From Clostridiales bacterium UBA4717 (GTDB lineage: Bacteria > Bacillota > Clostridia > Oscillospirales > CAG-272), in assembly GCA_002404395.1 (NCBI GenBank), contig DHJP01000161.1:5060-17404 (forward strand): 12,345 nt of DNA, read 5' to 3'. A model generated the notes under the pieces. It did no database searches. It saw only the letters and a list, made by a program, of their open reading frames with translations, and was not told where the DNA came from. The position numbers and the translations under genes are program-made. This document shows positions 1-6,605 of the stretch, piece by piece (positions within the stretch are counted from its first letter, which is position 1; each line of letters opens with the position of its first letter).

Positions 1-1647
1 ATAACTGACCGCCCCGCCGGTACTGCCGCCCGACTGACCGGAAGCGCCGTTGTAAAGTATAAACTCAAAGTCCTTGCCGTTCTGGCTCAAGACGATAGTA
101 TTTTTGCCTTTTACAAGAGCGCTCGAAAGCGAGTAGTAGCCGCTTTTGGTCCGACTCACCTTTTTGCCGTTATAATAAAGCGGATACGCAGGATCCGACT
201 GTCCGAGCAGGTAGGTCTTTTCGATTCCGGACAGTGTTGAACCGTTCGCGGGGCTGGAAAGCGTCACATCCTCTCCTGTAGGCACCGGATCCGAATATAT
301 AATATTTTCGGAATAGACGCGTCTGATCTCGTCGCGAAGTCCGCCCGAATTGCTTTTAAGCGCCGCATAACCGTAAAGTATGCTTCCGCGATATGTAAGC
401 TCACTGCGCGCAAATTCGATCTGTGACGAAAGCTCACCCGGGGTTTCCGCCCATTCATCGGAATAGCGATAAGCGGCATGGCTTATCAGAAGATCTACAT
501 CCGTACCGTCGCAAAGCGAATTCCAATAGCGCGTAAGCGTGTCGTAGCGCGCCGCCTTGTTCGTAAAGCTCCAATATATCTGAGGGGCAATGTAGTCGAT
601 ATATCCGCCGTCGATCCACGCCTTTGCGTCACAGTAAAGCTCATTGTACGCTTCAAGCCCCGAGGTATCGCTTCCTCCGTTTGAGCCGTCATCGTTCAGA
701 CGTATACCGAAAGGCGATACACCGAAACTGCAATCGCCTCTGACGGATTTTACCGTGTCATAGCAGAGCTTTACAAGCGCGTTGACATTCTCGCGCCGCC
801 AATCGGCAAGTGCCTTGCCGTTTCCGTAAATCTTGTATGCCGCCGCGTCGTCAAATTCGGCGGCCTTGCCGCCGACCTTTACGGTATACGGATAGAAATA
901 ATCGTCAAATACCACTCCGTCCACTGCATAATTTTCGACTATCTCATGTACACCGTCCGCAATCAGCGTGCGCACCTCGGGAAGGCCGAGATTATAGTAA
1001 AGCTTGCCGTCGGCATATGCGACGGTGTATTCGGGGTGCAATCTTGCCGGATTATTTTCGGCAAGCACGGAGGTATCATGCGCAGGCGAAGCCTGATTTC
1101 CGAAAGTCACTCTCACCGGATTGACCCATGCGTGTACCTTGATATTTTCGGCGTGAGCCGCCTCGGTCAGATATCCGAGCGCATCAAAGCCTATGTCCTT
1201 GCCCTGCGCGCCGGTCAGATACTCCGAGCTTGGGAAAAGCGTTGAAGCATAAAGCGCGTCCGAGCAGGGCCTTACTTGGAAAAATATAGCATTGATCCCG
1301 TCGGCGGCACATTCGGCAACAATAGCGTCAAGCTCGCTTTTGAGCGAGCTTATGCCGAGTCCTTTGACGCTCGGAAAGTTAATATTGTTCACGCTTGCGA
1401 TCCATACGCCGCGCACCTCCGAATCGGGATCCGGTATTCCGCCCCCTCCGGGTTCGCCGTCCGACGGCAGCAATTGTTCGATCGACGGATTTTTACCGTC
1501 CATGCCGGGCAGCACCATCGTCGTTTTTGCCGAAACTATACCAAGCACACCCATAATCATAGCCGCCACGGTAATAAACGCCGTCGCGCCGTACAGTATT
1601 TTGACTTTAAAGTTATCAAGATCAAATATATTCAAGGTAGCTGTCAC
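1..1647 (-). CDS. Membrane-anchored GHL10-type (DUF187) glycoside hydrolase-like protein, 3' end outside window
   Basis: 549 codons are visible and the frame is still open at base 1, so the C-terminus is missing. The GTG start at 1647 is chosen because GGAGG lies at 1656-1660, eight bases upstream, and a sigma-A promoter lies just beyond; the next ATG (1560) would cut into the membrane helix. In order: a short cytoplasmic N-terminus, one membrane segment at about residues 17-38, a Pro/Gly-rich linker, then a TIM-barrel domain at about 78-400. Family hallmarks are RGVWIASVNNINFPS (79-93), FFQVRP (about 122-127), AWVNP (173-177), VDGVVFDDYFYP (243-254), VSPFGI (310-315) and YIAPQIYW (352-359). 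From about residue 455 there is a beta-rich, Ig-like segment of the kind found in wall-binding proteins, then a Gly/Ser-rich stretch. GHL10 proteins are thought to act on envelope polysaccharide or peptidoglycan. Substrate is unknown, and extracellular location is inferred from the N-terminal helix. Confidence 0.93.
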   Translation of the reverse strand, partial: MTATLNIFDLDNFKVKILYGATAFITVAAMIMGVLGIVSAKTTMVLPGMDGKNPSIEQLLPSDGEPGGGGIPDPDSEVRGVWIASVNNINFPSVKGLGISSLKSELDAIVAECAADGINAIFFQVRPCSDALYASTLFPSSEYLTGAQGKDIGFDALGYLTEAAHAENIKVHAWVNPVRVTFGNQASPAHDTSVLAENNPARLHPEYTVAYADGKLYYNLGLPEVRTLIADGVHEIVENYAVDGVVFDDYFYPYTVKVGGKAAEFDDAAAYKIYGNGKALADWRRENVNALVKLCYDTVKSVRGDCSFGVSPFGIRLNDDGSNGGSDTSGLEAYNELYCDAKAWIDGGYIDYIAPQIYWSFTNKAARYDTLTRYWNSLCDGTDVDLLISHAAYRYSDEWAETPGELSSQIEFARSELTYRGSILYGYAALKSNSGGLRDEIRRVYSENIIYSDPVPTGEDVTLSSPANGSTLSGIEKTYLLGQSDPAYPLYYNGKKVSRTKSGYYSLSSALVKGKNTIVLSQNGKDFEFILYNGASGQSGGSTGGAVSY

Positions 1648-1685
1648 CGCCGATCCCTCCGAGTTTTGCCGTAGATTATATCTTG

Positions 1686-1714
1686 ATTATACCAAAAATC
1701 GACAGCGTTTGCAA
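1686..1714 (-). promoter_or_regulatory. Sigma-A promoter for the GHL10-type gene
   Basis: On the minus strand TTGCAA (1714-1709) and a consensus TATAAT (1691-1686) are separated by exactly 17 bases. Transcription would start near 1679, giving a leader of about 30 bases that contains the GGAGG site of the GTG start. Confidence 0.75.
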
Positions 1715-1851
1715 CCCGGAAAAGCAATTATTCCGTTAAAATTCTATGGCAATTTATACCGAAAAATTCATAAAAGCGGCGGCAGATCAATTTTGTCCGT
1801 ATAAATGCTTTCGCAGACAGGAGTACACGCCGTTTTTTGATCCGACAGCAT

Positions 1852-1902
1852 AAAAATTCCGAGAGGATGAGAAAAGCCGATAAGCTCTTCTCATTCTCTC
1901 GG
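1852..1902 (-). terminator. Rho-independent terminator of the DapA/NanA-like gene
   Basis: Two 15-base arms (1859-1873 and 1888-1902) pair with a single G-T wobble around a 14-base loop. Read on the minus strand the stem is followed by AATTTTTA, and it begins 23 bases past the stop of the aldolase gene. On the plus strand no T-run follows, so it serves the minus strand. Confidence 0.8.
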
Positions 1903-1925
1903 TCCTGCGAAAGTTTATATTCGGA

Positions 1926-2861
1926 TCATTTTCCGCTGTCCGAAAAGAAGCGTTCAACAATGTCGGTCTCGTATTTCATCTGCTTCATACAGCTTTTATC
2001 ATAATCGCGAAGCTCGTCAGGGCGACGGTTTCTTGAAATAAGCTCCGTTTCGATCCCGCACAAGCCGAAGTGGTATTTTGCGGTCAGCGGATACGCAAGC
2101 GTTTCGGTAAAGCCGAGATTTCCGATCACCGACTGAATCGCTTCTGCCCGACCGTCGCCTGCTTCAACGCTGTTTTTCAAAAGCGTATACAGCTTCGGAT
2201 GAAAGTTGCACATAATACCGCAGTATCCGTCCGCACCGAGCCTTACCGATTCAAGCAGAGTCTGACAGTTTGCATTAAGTAATTTGAAATCGCTTCCCTT
2301 GAGTATATCACAGCGTCTGCCTATTTCCTTTGCGTCGCAGCAAGTATCTTTCATATATGCAAATCTTCCGCTCTCGGCGCAAAACTCAAGTATACGGTCG
2401 CTTGTCAGTCTCTTGTAAGGCAGCGGGCACTCATATAACCCGAGCTTTGCAGTGCTCGGAAGCCCGCTCATCACGCTTTTGAGGTTTTCAAGGAAAACAC
2501 TGTCGCCTCGCATATATCTGTCAAAACGGTTCGTTACCATTATCAGCGCGTCGGTACCGCTCTCATATATGCGGTTAAGTTCGTTGATCTGTGCATCAAG
2601 CTCATCCGAGATATGCCCGGAAGAAACTACGGTAAAGCGTCTGCCGTGCTTCTGCTCAAGCGCTTTGGCGCGCTTATATACGACTCGGTTAAGCTCTACA
2701 CGTTCTTCGAGCGAAAGATATATCATTTCGCTCGATTGGCAAACCGCAAAAATTCCGTCCAGGCCGGCGTCGAAATACCAATCCACATATTTTTCGGCGG
2801 TGTCATAATCTATGTCACCGTTTTTGGTGTAGGGCGTAATCATCGTTACAAAACATTCCAT
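1926..2861 (-). CDS. DapA/NanA-family lyase (dihydrodipicolinate synthase / N-acetylneuraminate lyase superfamily)
   Basis: 311 residues, normal length for this class I aldolase family of (beta/alpha)8 barrels, which form a Schiff base with pyruvate or a related keto acid. The ATG at 2861 has GGAGGG six bases upstream (2868-2873). The barrel opens with the family-like FVTMITPYTKNGDIDYD (4-20). The candidate catalytic tyrosine is Y143 in GLYECPLPY and the candidate Schiff-base lysine is K171 in AYMKDTC. The usual substrate-carboxylate loop (GTTGE or GSTGE) reads CQSSE (41-45), keeping only the final Glu. This argues against assigning it as true DapA or NanA. It is divergent from the AraC-type regulator with back-to-back promoters, which suggests AraC-controlled breakdown of a sugar acid or amino sugar. 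Substrate is not resolvable from sequence. Family call is firm, reaction is not. Confidence 0.93.
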   Translation of the reverse strand: MECFVTMITPYTKNGDIDYDTAEKYVDWYFDAGLDGIFAVCQSSEMIYLSLEERVELNRVVYKRAKALEQKHGRRFTVVSSGHISDELDAQINELNRIYESGTDALIMVTNRFDRYMRGDSVFLENLKSVMSGLPSTAKLGLYECPLPYKRLTSDRILEFCAESGRFAYMKDTCCDAKEIGRRCDILKGSDFKLLNANCQTLLESVRLGADGYCGIMCNFHPKLYTLLKNSVEAGDGRAEAIQSVIGNLGFTETLAYPLTAKYHFGLCGIETELISRNRRPDELRDYDKSCMKQMKYETDIVERFFSDSGK

Positions 2862-2895
2862 ATGCTTCCCTCCGTGCGCACATATTTTTTCTTTT

Positions 2896-2924
2896 ATTTT
2901 AAAGCCTCACCGAGTTTTTTTCAA
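2896..2924 (-). promoter_or_regulatory. Sigma-A promoter for the DapA/NanA-like gene
   Basis: Minus-strand TTGAAA (2924-2919), 17-base spacer, TAAAAT (2901-2896). A TCGATCGA palindrome (2926-2933) abuts the -35 element on its upstream side and could be part of a regulator site. The leader would be about 28 bases. Confidence 0.7.
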
Positions 2925-2964
2925 TTCGATCGACCGCCGTTTTTTTATAAAATAGCGACACATC

Positions 2965-2993
2965 TTGATTTCGGCTTTCCAGATTGATATAAT
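2965..2993 (+). promoter_or_regulatory. Sigma-A promoter for the AraC-family regulator gene
   Basis: TTGATT (2965-2970), 17-base spacer, perfect TATAAT (2988-2993). It lies about 40 bases from the oppositely oriented promoter of the aldolase gene. The leader is about 80 bases and carries a small inverted repeat, TTGCA/TGCAA, at 3029-3041. Confidence 0.75.
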
Positions 2994-3078
2994 ATAATCA
3001 ATACGGCAGCAGATCAAAAACACAGCCCTTGCATTTTGCAAACAAAGCCCGCTGGTTCACGCGGCACGGAGATCAACC

Positions 3079-3891
3079 ATGAAACTCTTATATTGTTGCG
3101 ACTCTCAGACAAAAGACGGTTTTCTGAAAAGCTGTTACTTCAAATCGTTGCGCGGCAAGCGCGATCTTAATGTCAAAGGTTCTCACCATCACTCTGAATT
3201 TGAAATTCATATTATAATAAAGGGGCATCAAAGCTACGGCTTCGGCGATAATACCGAAACTGTCAAAGCCGGCTCTTATCTTATGATCGCGCCGAACGTC
3301 AGCCATTTTCTCGCATCAAGCTCGGATGACTGCGAAAAATTTGCGCTCGTATTCTCGCTGAATTCGGAAATCGGAGAGATTCCGCCGTATTTCATCGGCG
3401 CGTCCGATAAGCGCATACTTGAAAATATAAGCTTCATCCGCTCCGAGTGCGCCCGGCGCGACTGCTTCTCGGAAATACTTATATGCAAGGCGGTCGAAGA
3501 AAGCGCCGCACTGTTTTTACGCGCGGTCGGACTTAATTGCATCGCCTCCGATAAGTGCAAAGCCAAAAGGGCGGACAATCGTTCGGAGTTAGCCAAAAGA
3601 TTCATCTCGGACAACGCGGACAAACAGCTCTCGCTTCCCGAAGTGGCGGCATACTGCCATGTCAGCCCGCGTCAGCTCATGAGAACATTCAAAGGCGCTG
3701 AAGGAATGACCGTAAGCGAATATATCACCAAGTGCAGGCTTGAGCTTATCAAAAAACTGCTCGGAGAGCACACGCTCACTCTTGCCGAGATCGGCGAGCG
3801 CACCGGCTTTGCCAACGAATACTATTTCAATTCATATTTCAAGAAAAACTGCGGCGTACCGCCGGGAGAATACCGTAACAGCCGGAATTGA
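3079..3891 (+). CDS. AraC-family transcriptional regulator with N-terminal cupin domain
   Basis: 270 residues, typical for the family. GGAG at 3068-3071 sits seven bases before the ATG. The N-terminal half is a cupin effector domain: a His-rich strand HHHSEFEIHIIIKG (36-49), then AGSYLMIAPNVSHFL (65-79), the usual proline-histidine pattern of AraC sugar-sensing domains. The C-terminal half has two helix-turn-helix units, the first at about 184-205 (LSLPEVAAYCHVSPRQLMRT) and the second at about 233-265, ending in the signature GFANEYYFNSYFKK followed by PPGEYR. It is divergently transcribed from the aldolase gene and convergent with the isomerase-like gene, so both are the most likely targets. 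The inducer is unknown. Family call is firm, target assignment is inferred from position. Confidence 0.96.
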   Translation: MKLLYCCDSQTKDGFLKSCYFKSLRGKRDLNVKGSHHHSEFEIHIIIKGHQSYGFGDNTETVKAGSYLMIAPNVSHFLASSSDDCEKFALVFSLNSEIGEIPPYFIGASDKRILENISFIRSECARRDCFSEILICKAVEESAALFLRAVGLNCIASDKCKAKRADNRSELAKRFISDNADKQLSLPEVAAYCHVSPRQLMRTFKGAEGMTVSEYITKCRLELIKKLLGEHTLTLAEIGERTGFANEYYFNSYFKKNCGVPPGEYRNSRN

Positions 3892-3915
3892 AGCCGCTTT
3901 TCAGCGCTCATCATG

Positions 3916-3970
3916 CTTGTATAAAACACAAGGGGCATAAAAAGTCAGTTTGACTTTTTATGCCCCTTGT
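3916..3970 (-). terminator. Perfect 20-bp hairpin between convergent genes, probable terminator
   Basis: Arms at 3928-3947 and 3951-3970 are exact reverse complements around a 3-base loop (GTT). Read on the minus strand the stem follows the isomerase-like stop by 22 bases and is followed by GTTTTAT, a modest U-run. Read on the plus strand, 36 bases past the AraC stop, no T-run follows the stem. It is therefore best called a minus-strand terminator that may also block or protect transcripts from the other side. Confidence 0.7.
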
Positions 3971-3992
3971 CAGGCAGGCCAGACTTTTCTGC

Positions 3993-4856
3993 TCAACCCT
4001 CTATCATGCGTCTGAGATTATCTCTGCCACGCGAAATGCCGGCAATGCAGTCCTCACCGCCCTCGTACTCGACCGTAACATAGCCGTCATAACCGGCACG
4101 CTTAAGTATGCTTATGCATTGTGCAACCGGAATGTCTCCTTCTCCGATCACACAGCCGTAAAGCAGATTGCAGGCGCGCGTGACGATACAGCCCGTCGGC
4201 TCCGCCTCGCCGAAACGCCGCTTTATAAAGTCCTTTGCGTGTACGTGGATCGCATACGGCGCAAGTCTCGATACCGCAAGCGTACTGTCCTCATCAACGC
4301 ACGCAAAGTTTCCTATGTCAACCAAAAGTCCGAAATTATCGCGTCCCACCTCGGCAAACAGTGCCTCAACTCTCGTACTGTCCTGCGAAATAAAGCCGTG
4401 GTTTTCGGTGCAGGTACGAATATGCTTATCCGCGGCAATATCGGCGACTGCACGGACGTTTTCAACTATGGTCGGAAGCATGGTGTAGAACGATCTGCCG
4501 ACACCCTCTCCGGTGAGGCTATGGCAGATATCGTGACGCATGATCTTCGCGCCGAGTATCTCTGCCACTTCAAGCTGACCGCGCAGTCTTTCGATCTCCC
4601 GCAGATCGCGGTCGCGGTTCCCGTTAAAAAGGTTTGCCCCGATAGTATACGCAACGACCACAATGCCGTACTTTTCACATTCCTCGCGGATGCGCTTTGC
4701 AAGCTCCTTCTGCCCGTCAAGCGTATCGGCAAAAAGATCAATGAAGTCTATACCTTCAAACCCCATCTCATGTGCACGCAAAACGCAGTCAAGCTGTGTC
4801 ATTTTTCCGTTGTTTATATACTGACTGTAAGAGTAACTGCTGACCGATAGTTTCAT
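3993..4856 (-). CDS. Sugar phosphate isomerase/epimerase-type TIM-barrel protein (xylose isomerase-like, AP2Ec family)
   Basis: 287 residues from the ATG at 4856, preceded at about six bases by GGAGGAG. An upstream in-frame ATG at 4898 has no such site and would add 14 unlike residues. The N-terminal strand (MKLSVSSYSYSQYI) and MGFEGIDFIDLFADT (31-45) are typical of the family. Probable divalent-metal ligands sit at strand ends: E151 in CTENHG, D180 in LLVDIGN, H206 in IHVHAKD and E263 or E265 in VTVEYEG. The GEGDIP segment (238-243) is also characteristic. Members isomerise or epimerise keto-sugars, inosose or hydroxypyruvate in carbohydrate breakdown. With the neighbouring aldolase and AraC regulator it suggests one catabolic pathway, though no transporter, dehydrogenase or kinase accompanies them. 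Family is firm, substrate unknown. Confidence 0.93.
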   Translation of the reverse strand: MKLSVSSYSYSQYINNGKMTQLDCVLRAHEMGFEGIDFIDLFADTLDGQKELAKRIREECEKYGIVVVAYTIGANLFNGNRDRDLREIERLRGQLEVAEILGAKIMRHDICHSLTGEGVGRSFYTMLPTIVENVRAVADIAADKHIRTCTENHGFISQDSTRVEALFAEVGRDNFGLLVDIGNFACVDEDSTLAVSRLAPYAIHVHAKDFIKRRFGEAEPTGCIVTRACNLLYGCVIGEGDIPVAQCISILKRAGYDGYVTVEYEGGEDCIAGISRGRDNLRRMIEG

Positions 4857-4925
4857 GATTTCTCCTCCGTTTTTCTCAAGGCGGTTCCGCAAGGACATCT
4901 GTGATACCTTCGCGGTGCTGCCTTA

Positions 4926-4954
4926 ATTTTAATACACGGCATAAGAAATGTAAA
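4926..4954 (-). promoter_or_regulatory. Sigma-A promoter for the isomerase-like gene
   Basis: Minus-strand TTTACA (4954-4949), 17-base spacer, TAAAAT (4931-4926). An imperfect inverted repeat (4878-4894 with 4907-4924) spans the predicted transcription start and could be an operator or a leader hairpin. Confidence 0.7.
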
Positions 4955-4994
4955 TAGAAAAAAAGCTATTTTTTATATTTGAATTCGGTCATTA

Positions 4995-5017
4995 CTGCGT
5001 GCGGCGTGCAAACGCAG
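4995..5017 (-). terminator. Weak hairpin downstream of the ferritin-like gene
   Basis: CTGCGT (4995-5000) and ACGCAG (5012-5017) form a 6-bp stem with an 11-base loop, 22 bases past the stop. No T-run follows on the minus strand, so this is at best a weak or factor-dependent terminator. Confidence 0.25.
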
Positions 5018-5039
5018 GCAAAGGCAAGTATACTGGTAC

Positions 5040-5519
5040 TCAGCAGTCCGCCTTGTAGCGTTTCTTCACTCTTGCAAGTATTTCCGCGTGATGCTCCTCA
5101 TCAAGCGCAAGACGGCTGTACAGCTGACTGAGCTTTTCGTCCGCGCACGCGGCCGCCGCACGCGCAAACTCAAGCGAAGACGCTTCCTCAGCAGCAATAT
5201 CGTCCGAGAATCCGTCGGATGCTCCGCGCTTTGCGCCGACGACGGCTCCGCGAACATCAAGCGATACCCCCGAGCGATGCAGTATATGCCCGAGCATTTT
5301 AAAATGTTTGAGTTCACACACGGCAATGCAGTCATAAATATCGGCAAGTACCCTGTGCTCCTCTGCATTGACAATATTCAGGTAAAGATATCTGTCAAAT
5401 GCCGCAAGCTTTGCCGCATACAAGCGATAAAGCGTTATGATATCACGACGGTCATGCAGTGCATCCGCCTCGGGCGGATAGGCAAGCTCAAGCGAACAGT
5501 TAAAGCTCTTTTCTTCCAT
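5040..5519 (-). CDS. Ferritin-like (rubrerythrin-type four-helix) domain protein
   Basis: 159 residues from the ATG at 5519. An in-frame ATG at 5531 would add four residues but has no ribosome site and abuts a perfect palindrome; the 5519 start has only a weak GGGG site, so the choice is tentative. Helix 1 covers about 30-50 (YRLYAAKLAAFDRYLYLNIV), helix 2 about 58-83 with ExxH at E69/H72, helix 3 about 108-130 with E112 or E117, and helix 4 about 131-153 with ExxH at E141/H144. This is the ligand pattern of di-iron or manganese ferritin-like proteins, but the helix-1 position usually occupied by Glu appears to be K37. There is no rubredoxin-like Cys4 tail. Likely cytoplasmic, with a role in metal or oxidative-stress handling inferred from the family only. 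It is divergent from the GNAT gene. Confidence 0.82.
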   Translation of the reverse strand: MEEKSFNCSLELAYPPEADALHDRRDIITLYRLYAAKLAAFDRYLYLNIVNAEEHRVLADIYDCIAVCELKHFKMLGHILHRSGVSLDVRGAVVGAKRGASDGFSDDIAAEEASSLEFARAAAACADEKLSQLYSRLALDEEHHAEILARVKKRYKADC

Positions 5520-5937
5520 AACGATCCCCATGCCGTCTGAGACGGCTCAAAAATATAAGCACAACTCCAATTCGGAAAGCTTGATACACGCATCGGCTAC
5601 CGCCTTGCGTGATAATATGTAAACGTTTCCCGAAAATTGCTGACGCAAAGCAAAGGTCCGCAATTCGCCAATCAAAGCTTTCGCGCGACTTTTTCCGATG
5701 AGATATGTTATTAACATATGCAGATCGGCCGCAATGTGTGACCTGTGCCGTAAAACGGAAACCGCTCGTAAACGACCGCCGAATCGACAAGACAGGCAGC
5801 GTTCACAAAAACGTTACATTTCTTTGTGTTATCAAGGGATTGTAAACTCAGATAGCGTCATGGTATAATTAGAAAATATACGTAATATACGAAAAAACGA
5901 AACTGCAAAAGCATTTTATGAAAAGAGGAAGTCGGCA
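5520..5937. other. 418-base divergent intergenic region with two palindromes
   Basis: No convincing gene lies here. It holds a perfect palindrome GCCGTCT-G-AGACGGC (5532-5546) beside the ferritin-like start, a second perfect palindrome ATATGTTA-T-TAACATAT (5703-5719), and the promoter of the GNAT gene at 5840-5869. A minus-strand reading frame through 5500-5790 shows no ribosome site, domain or family resemblance. No good sigma-A promoter for the ferritin-like gene is evident; TATATT near 5556 lacks a matching -35 element. Confidence 0.6.
5840..5869 (+). promoter_or_regulatory. Sigma-A promoter for the GNAT gene
   Basis: TTGTAA (5840-5845), 18-base spacer, perfect TATAAT (5864-5869). Transcription would start near 5876, leaving a leader of about 60 bases. 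Confidence 0.7.
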
Positions 5938-6462
5938 ATGGAAATACGGAAAGCTCAGAAATCCGATCTCAACAGCATAGAGAAAATCTATGAAAGGATC
6001 CACGACGGCGAAGAAAAAGGGCTGTCAACGGTCGGGTGGATCCGCAATGTTTATCCTACCGTAAAGACGGCTGAAGAAGCACTGAATCGCGGCGATCTGT
6101 TCGTTATGGCTGATGACGGTAAGATCACAGCGGCGGCAGTCATAAATCGGATCCAGGTCAAAGAATACAAAAACGCACAGTGGAAGCATGATGCAACGGA
6201 TAATGAAGTCATGGTACTGCACGCTCTTACGGTCGATCCGCTTGAAACGGGCAAAGGATACGGGCGTGCGTTTGTCGCATTTTATGAGGATTATGCAAAA
6301 GAACACGGCTGTCCGGCTTTACGTATGGATACAAATGTAAAAAATACAAGAGCACGCAAGCTGTATCAATCGCTTGGATATGAGGAGATCGGAGTCGTGT
6401 CCTGTGTATTTAACGGTATTCCCGACGTGCAGTTAGTGTGTTTGGAAAAATATCTCGGATAA
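5938..6462 (+). CDS. GNAT-family N-acetyltransferase
   Basis: 174 residues, full length for a single GNAT domain. GAGGAA at 5925-5930 lies seven bases before the ATG. The N-terminus has the usual MEIRKAQKSDLNSIEKIY opening (motif C region), and LHALTVDP (94-101) forms the core beta-4 strand. The acetyl-CoA pyrophosphate loop is ETGKGYG (103-109), equivalent to the Q/RxxGxG signature. Motif B follows as NVKNTRARKLYQSLGYEEIG (133-152), with the Asn and Tyr typical of the fold. The enzyme moves an acetyl group from acetyl-CoA to an amine in the cytoplasm; the acceptor cannot be read from sequence. It appears monocistronic, with its own promoter and a strong terminator 72 bases beyond its stop. 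Confidence 0.95.
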   Translation: MEIRKAQKSDLNSIEKIYERIHDGEEKGLSTVGWIRNVYPTVKTAEEALNRGDLFVMADDGKITAAAVINRIQVKEYKNAQWKHDATDNEVMVLHALTVDPLETGKGYGRAFVAFYEDYAKEHGCPALRMDTNVKNTRARKLYQSLGYEEIGVVSCVFNGIPDVQLVCLEKYLG

Positions 6463-6533
6463 GCTCTTTACCGAACCGGAACGACAGATCCGATAACAAA
6501 ATATTCTGATTTTGATGTTGTTTTGACTATGCC

Positions 6534-6566
6534 AAAAACGGCGCGACCTCGGTCACGCCGTTTTTT
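6534..6566 (+). terminator. Rho-independent terminator between convergent GNAT and SleB-type genes
   Basis: Arms 6534-6548 and 6551-6565 pair with one mismatch around a 2-base loop, and the stem is followed by TTTTTT at 6561-6566. The complementary A-run at 6534-6538 gives a T-run on the minus strand too, so it can stop transcription from both directions. Confidence 0.9.
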
Positions 6567-6605
6567 AACGCAGTTTTGAAAACACCGCTGCAAGAAGCAA
6601 TGCTT

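Noticed and set aside
1330..1350. Hairpin AAGCTCGC...GCGAGCTT inside the GHL10-type gene
   Set aside because: It lies mid-gene, encodes ordinary residues (SSLKSELD), and no T-run or regulatory context supports a function; probably chance from codon choice.
810..1804. Several plus-strand open frames of 99-170 residues
   Set aside because: All are shadows of the GHL10-type gene on the minus strand, whose motifs continue without interruption through the same bases.
3960..4850. Plus-strand 296-residue open frame
   Set aside because: It is antisense to the isomerase-like gene, begins inside the terminator hairpin without a ribosome site, and shows no family resemblance; the minus-strand protein has clear metal ligands and a strong ribosome site.
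5500..5790. Minus-strand 96-residue open frame in the divergent gap
   Set aside because: No ribosome site, no domain resemblance, odd composition, and it overlaps the start of the ferritin-like gene and a palindrome.
5803..5828. CACAAA/TTTGTG inverted repeat upstream of the GNAT promoter
   Set aside because: Six-base AT-rich arms separated by 13 bases occur readily by chance; no second copy was noticed nearby.
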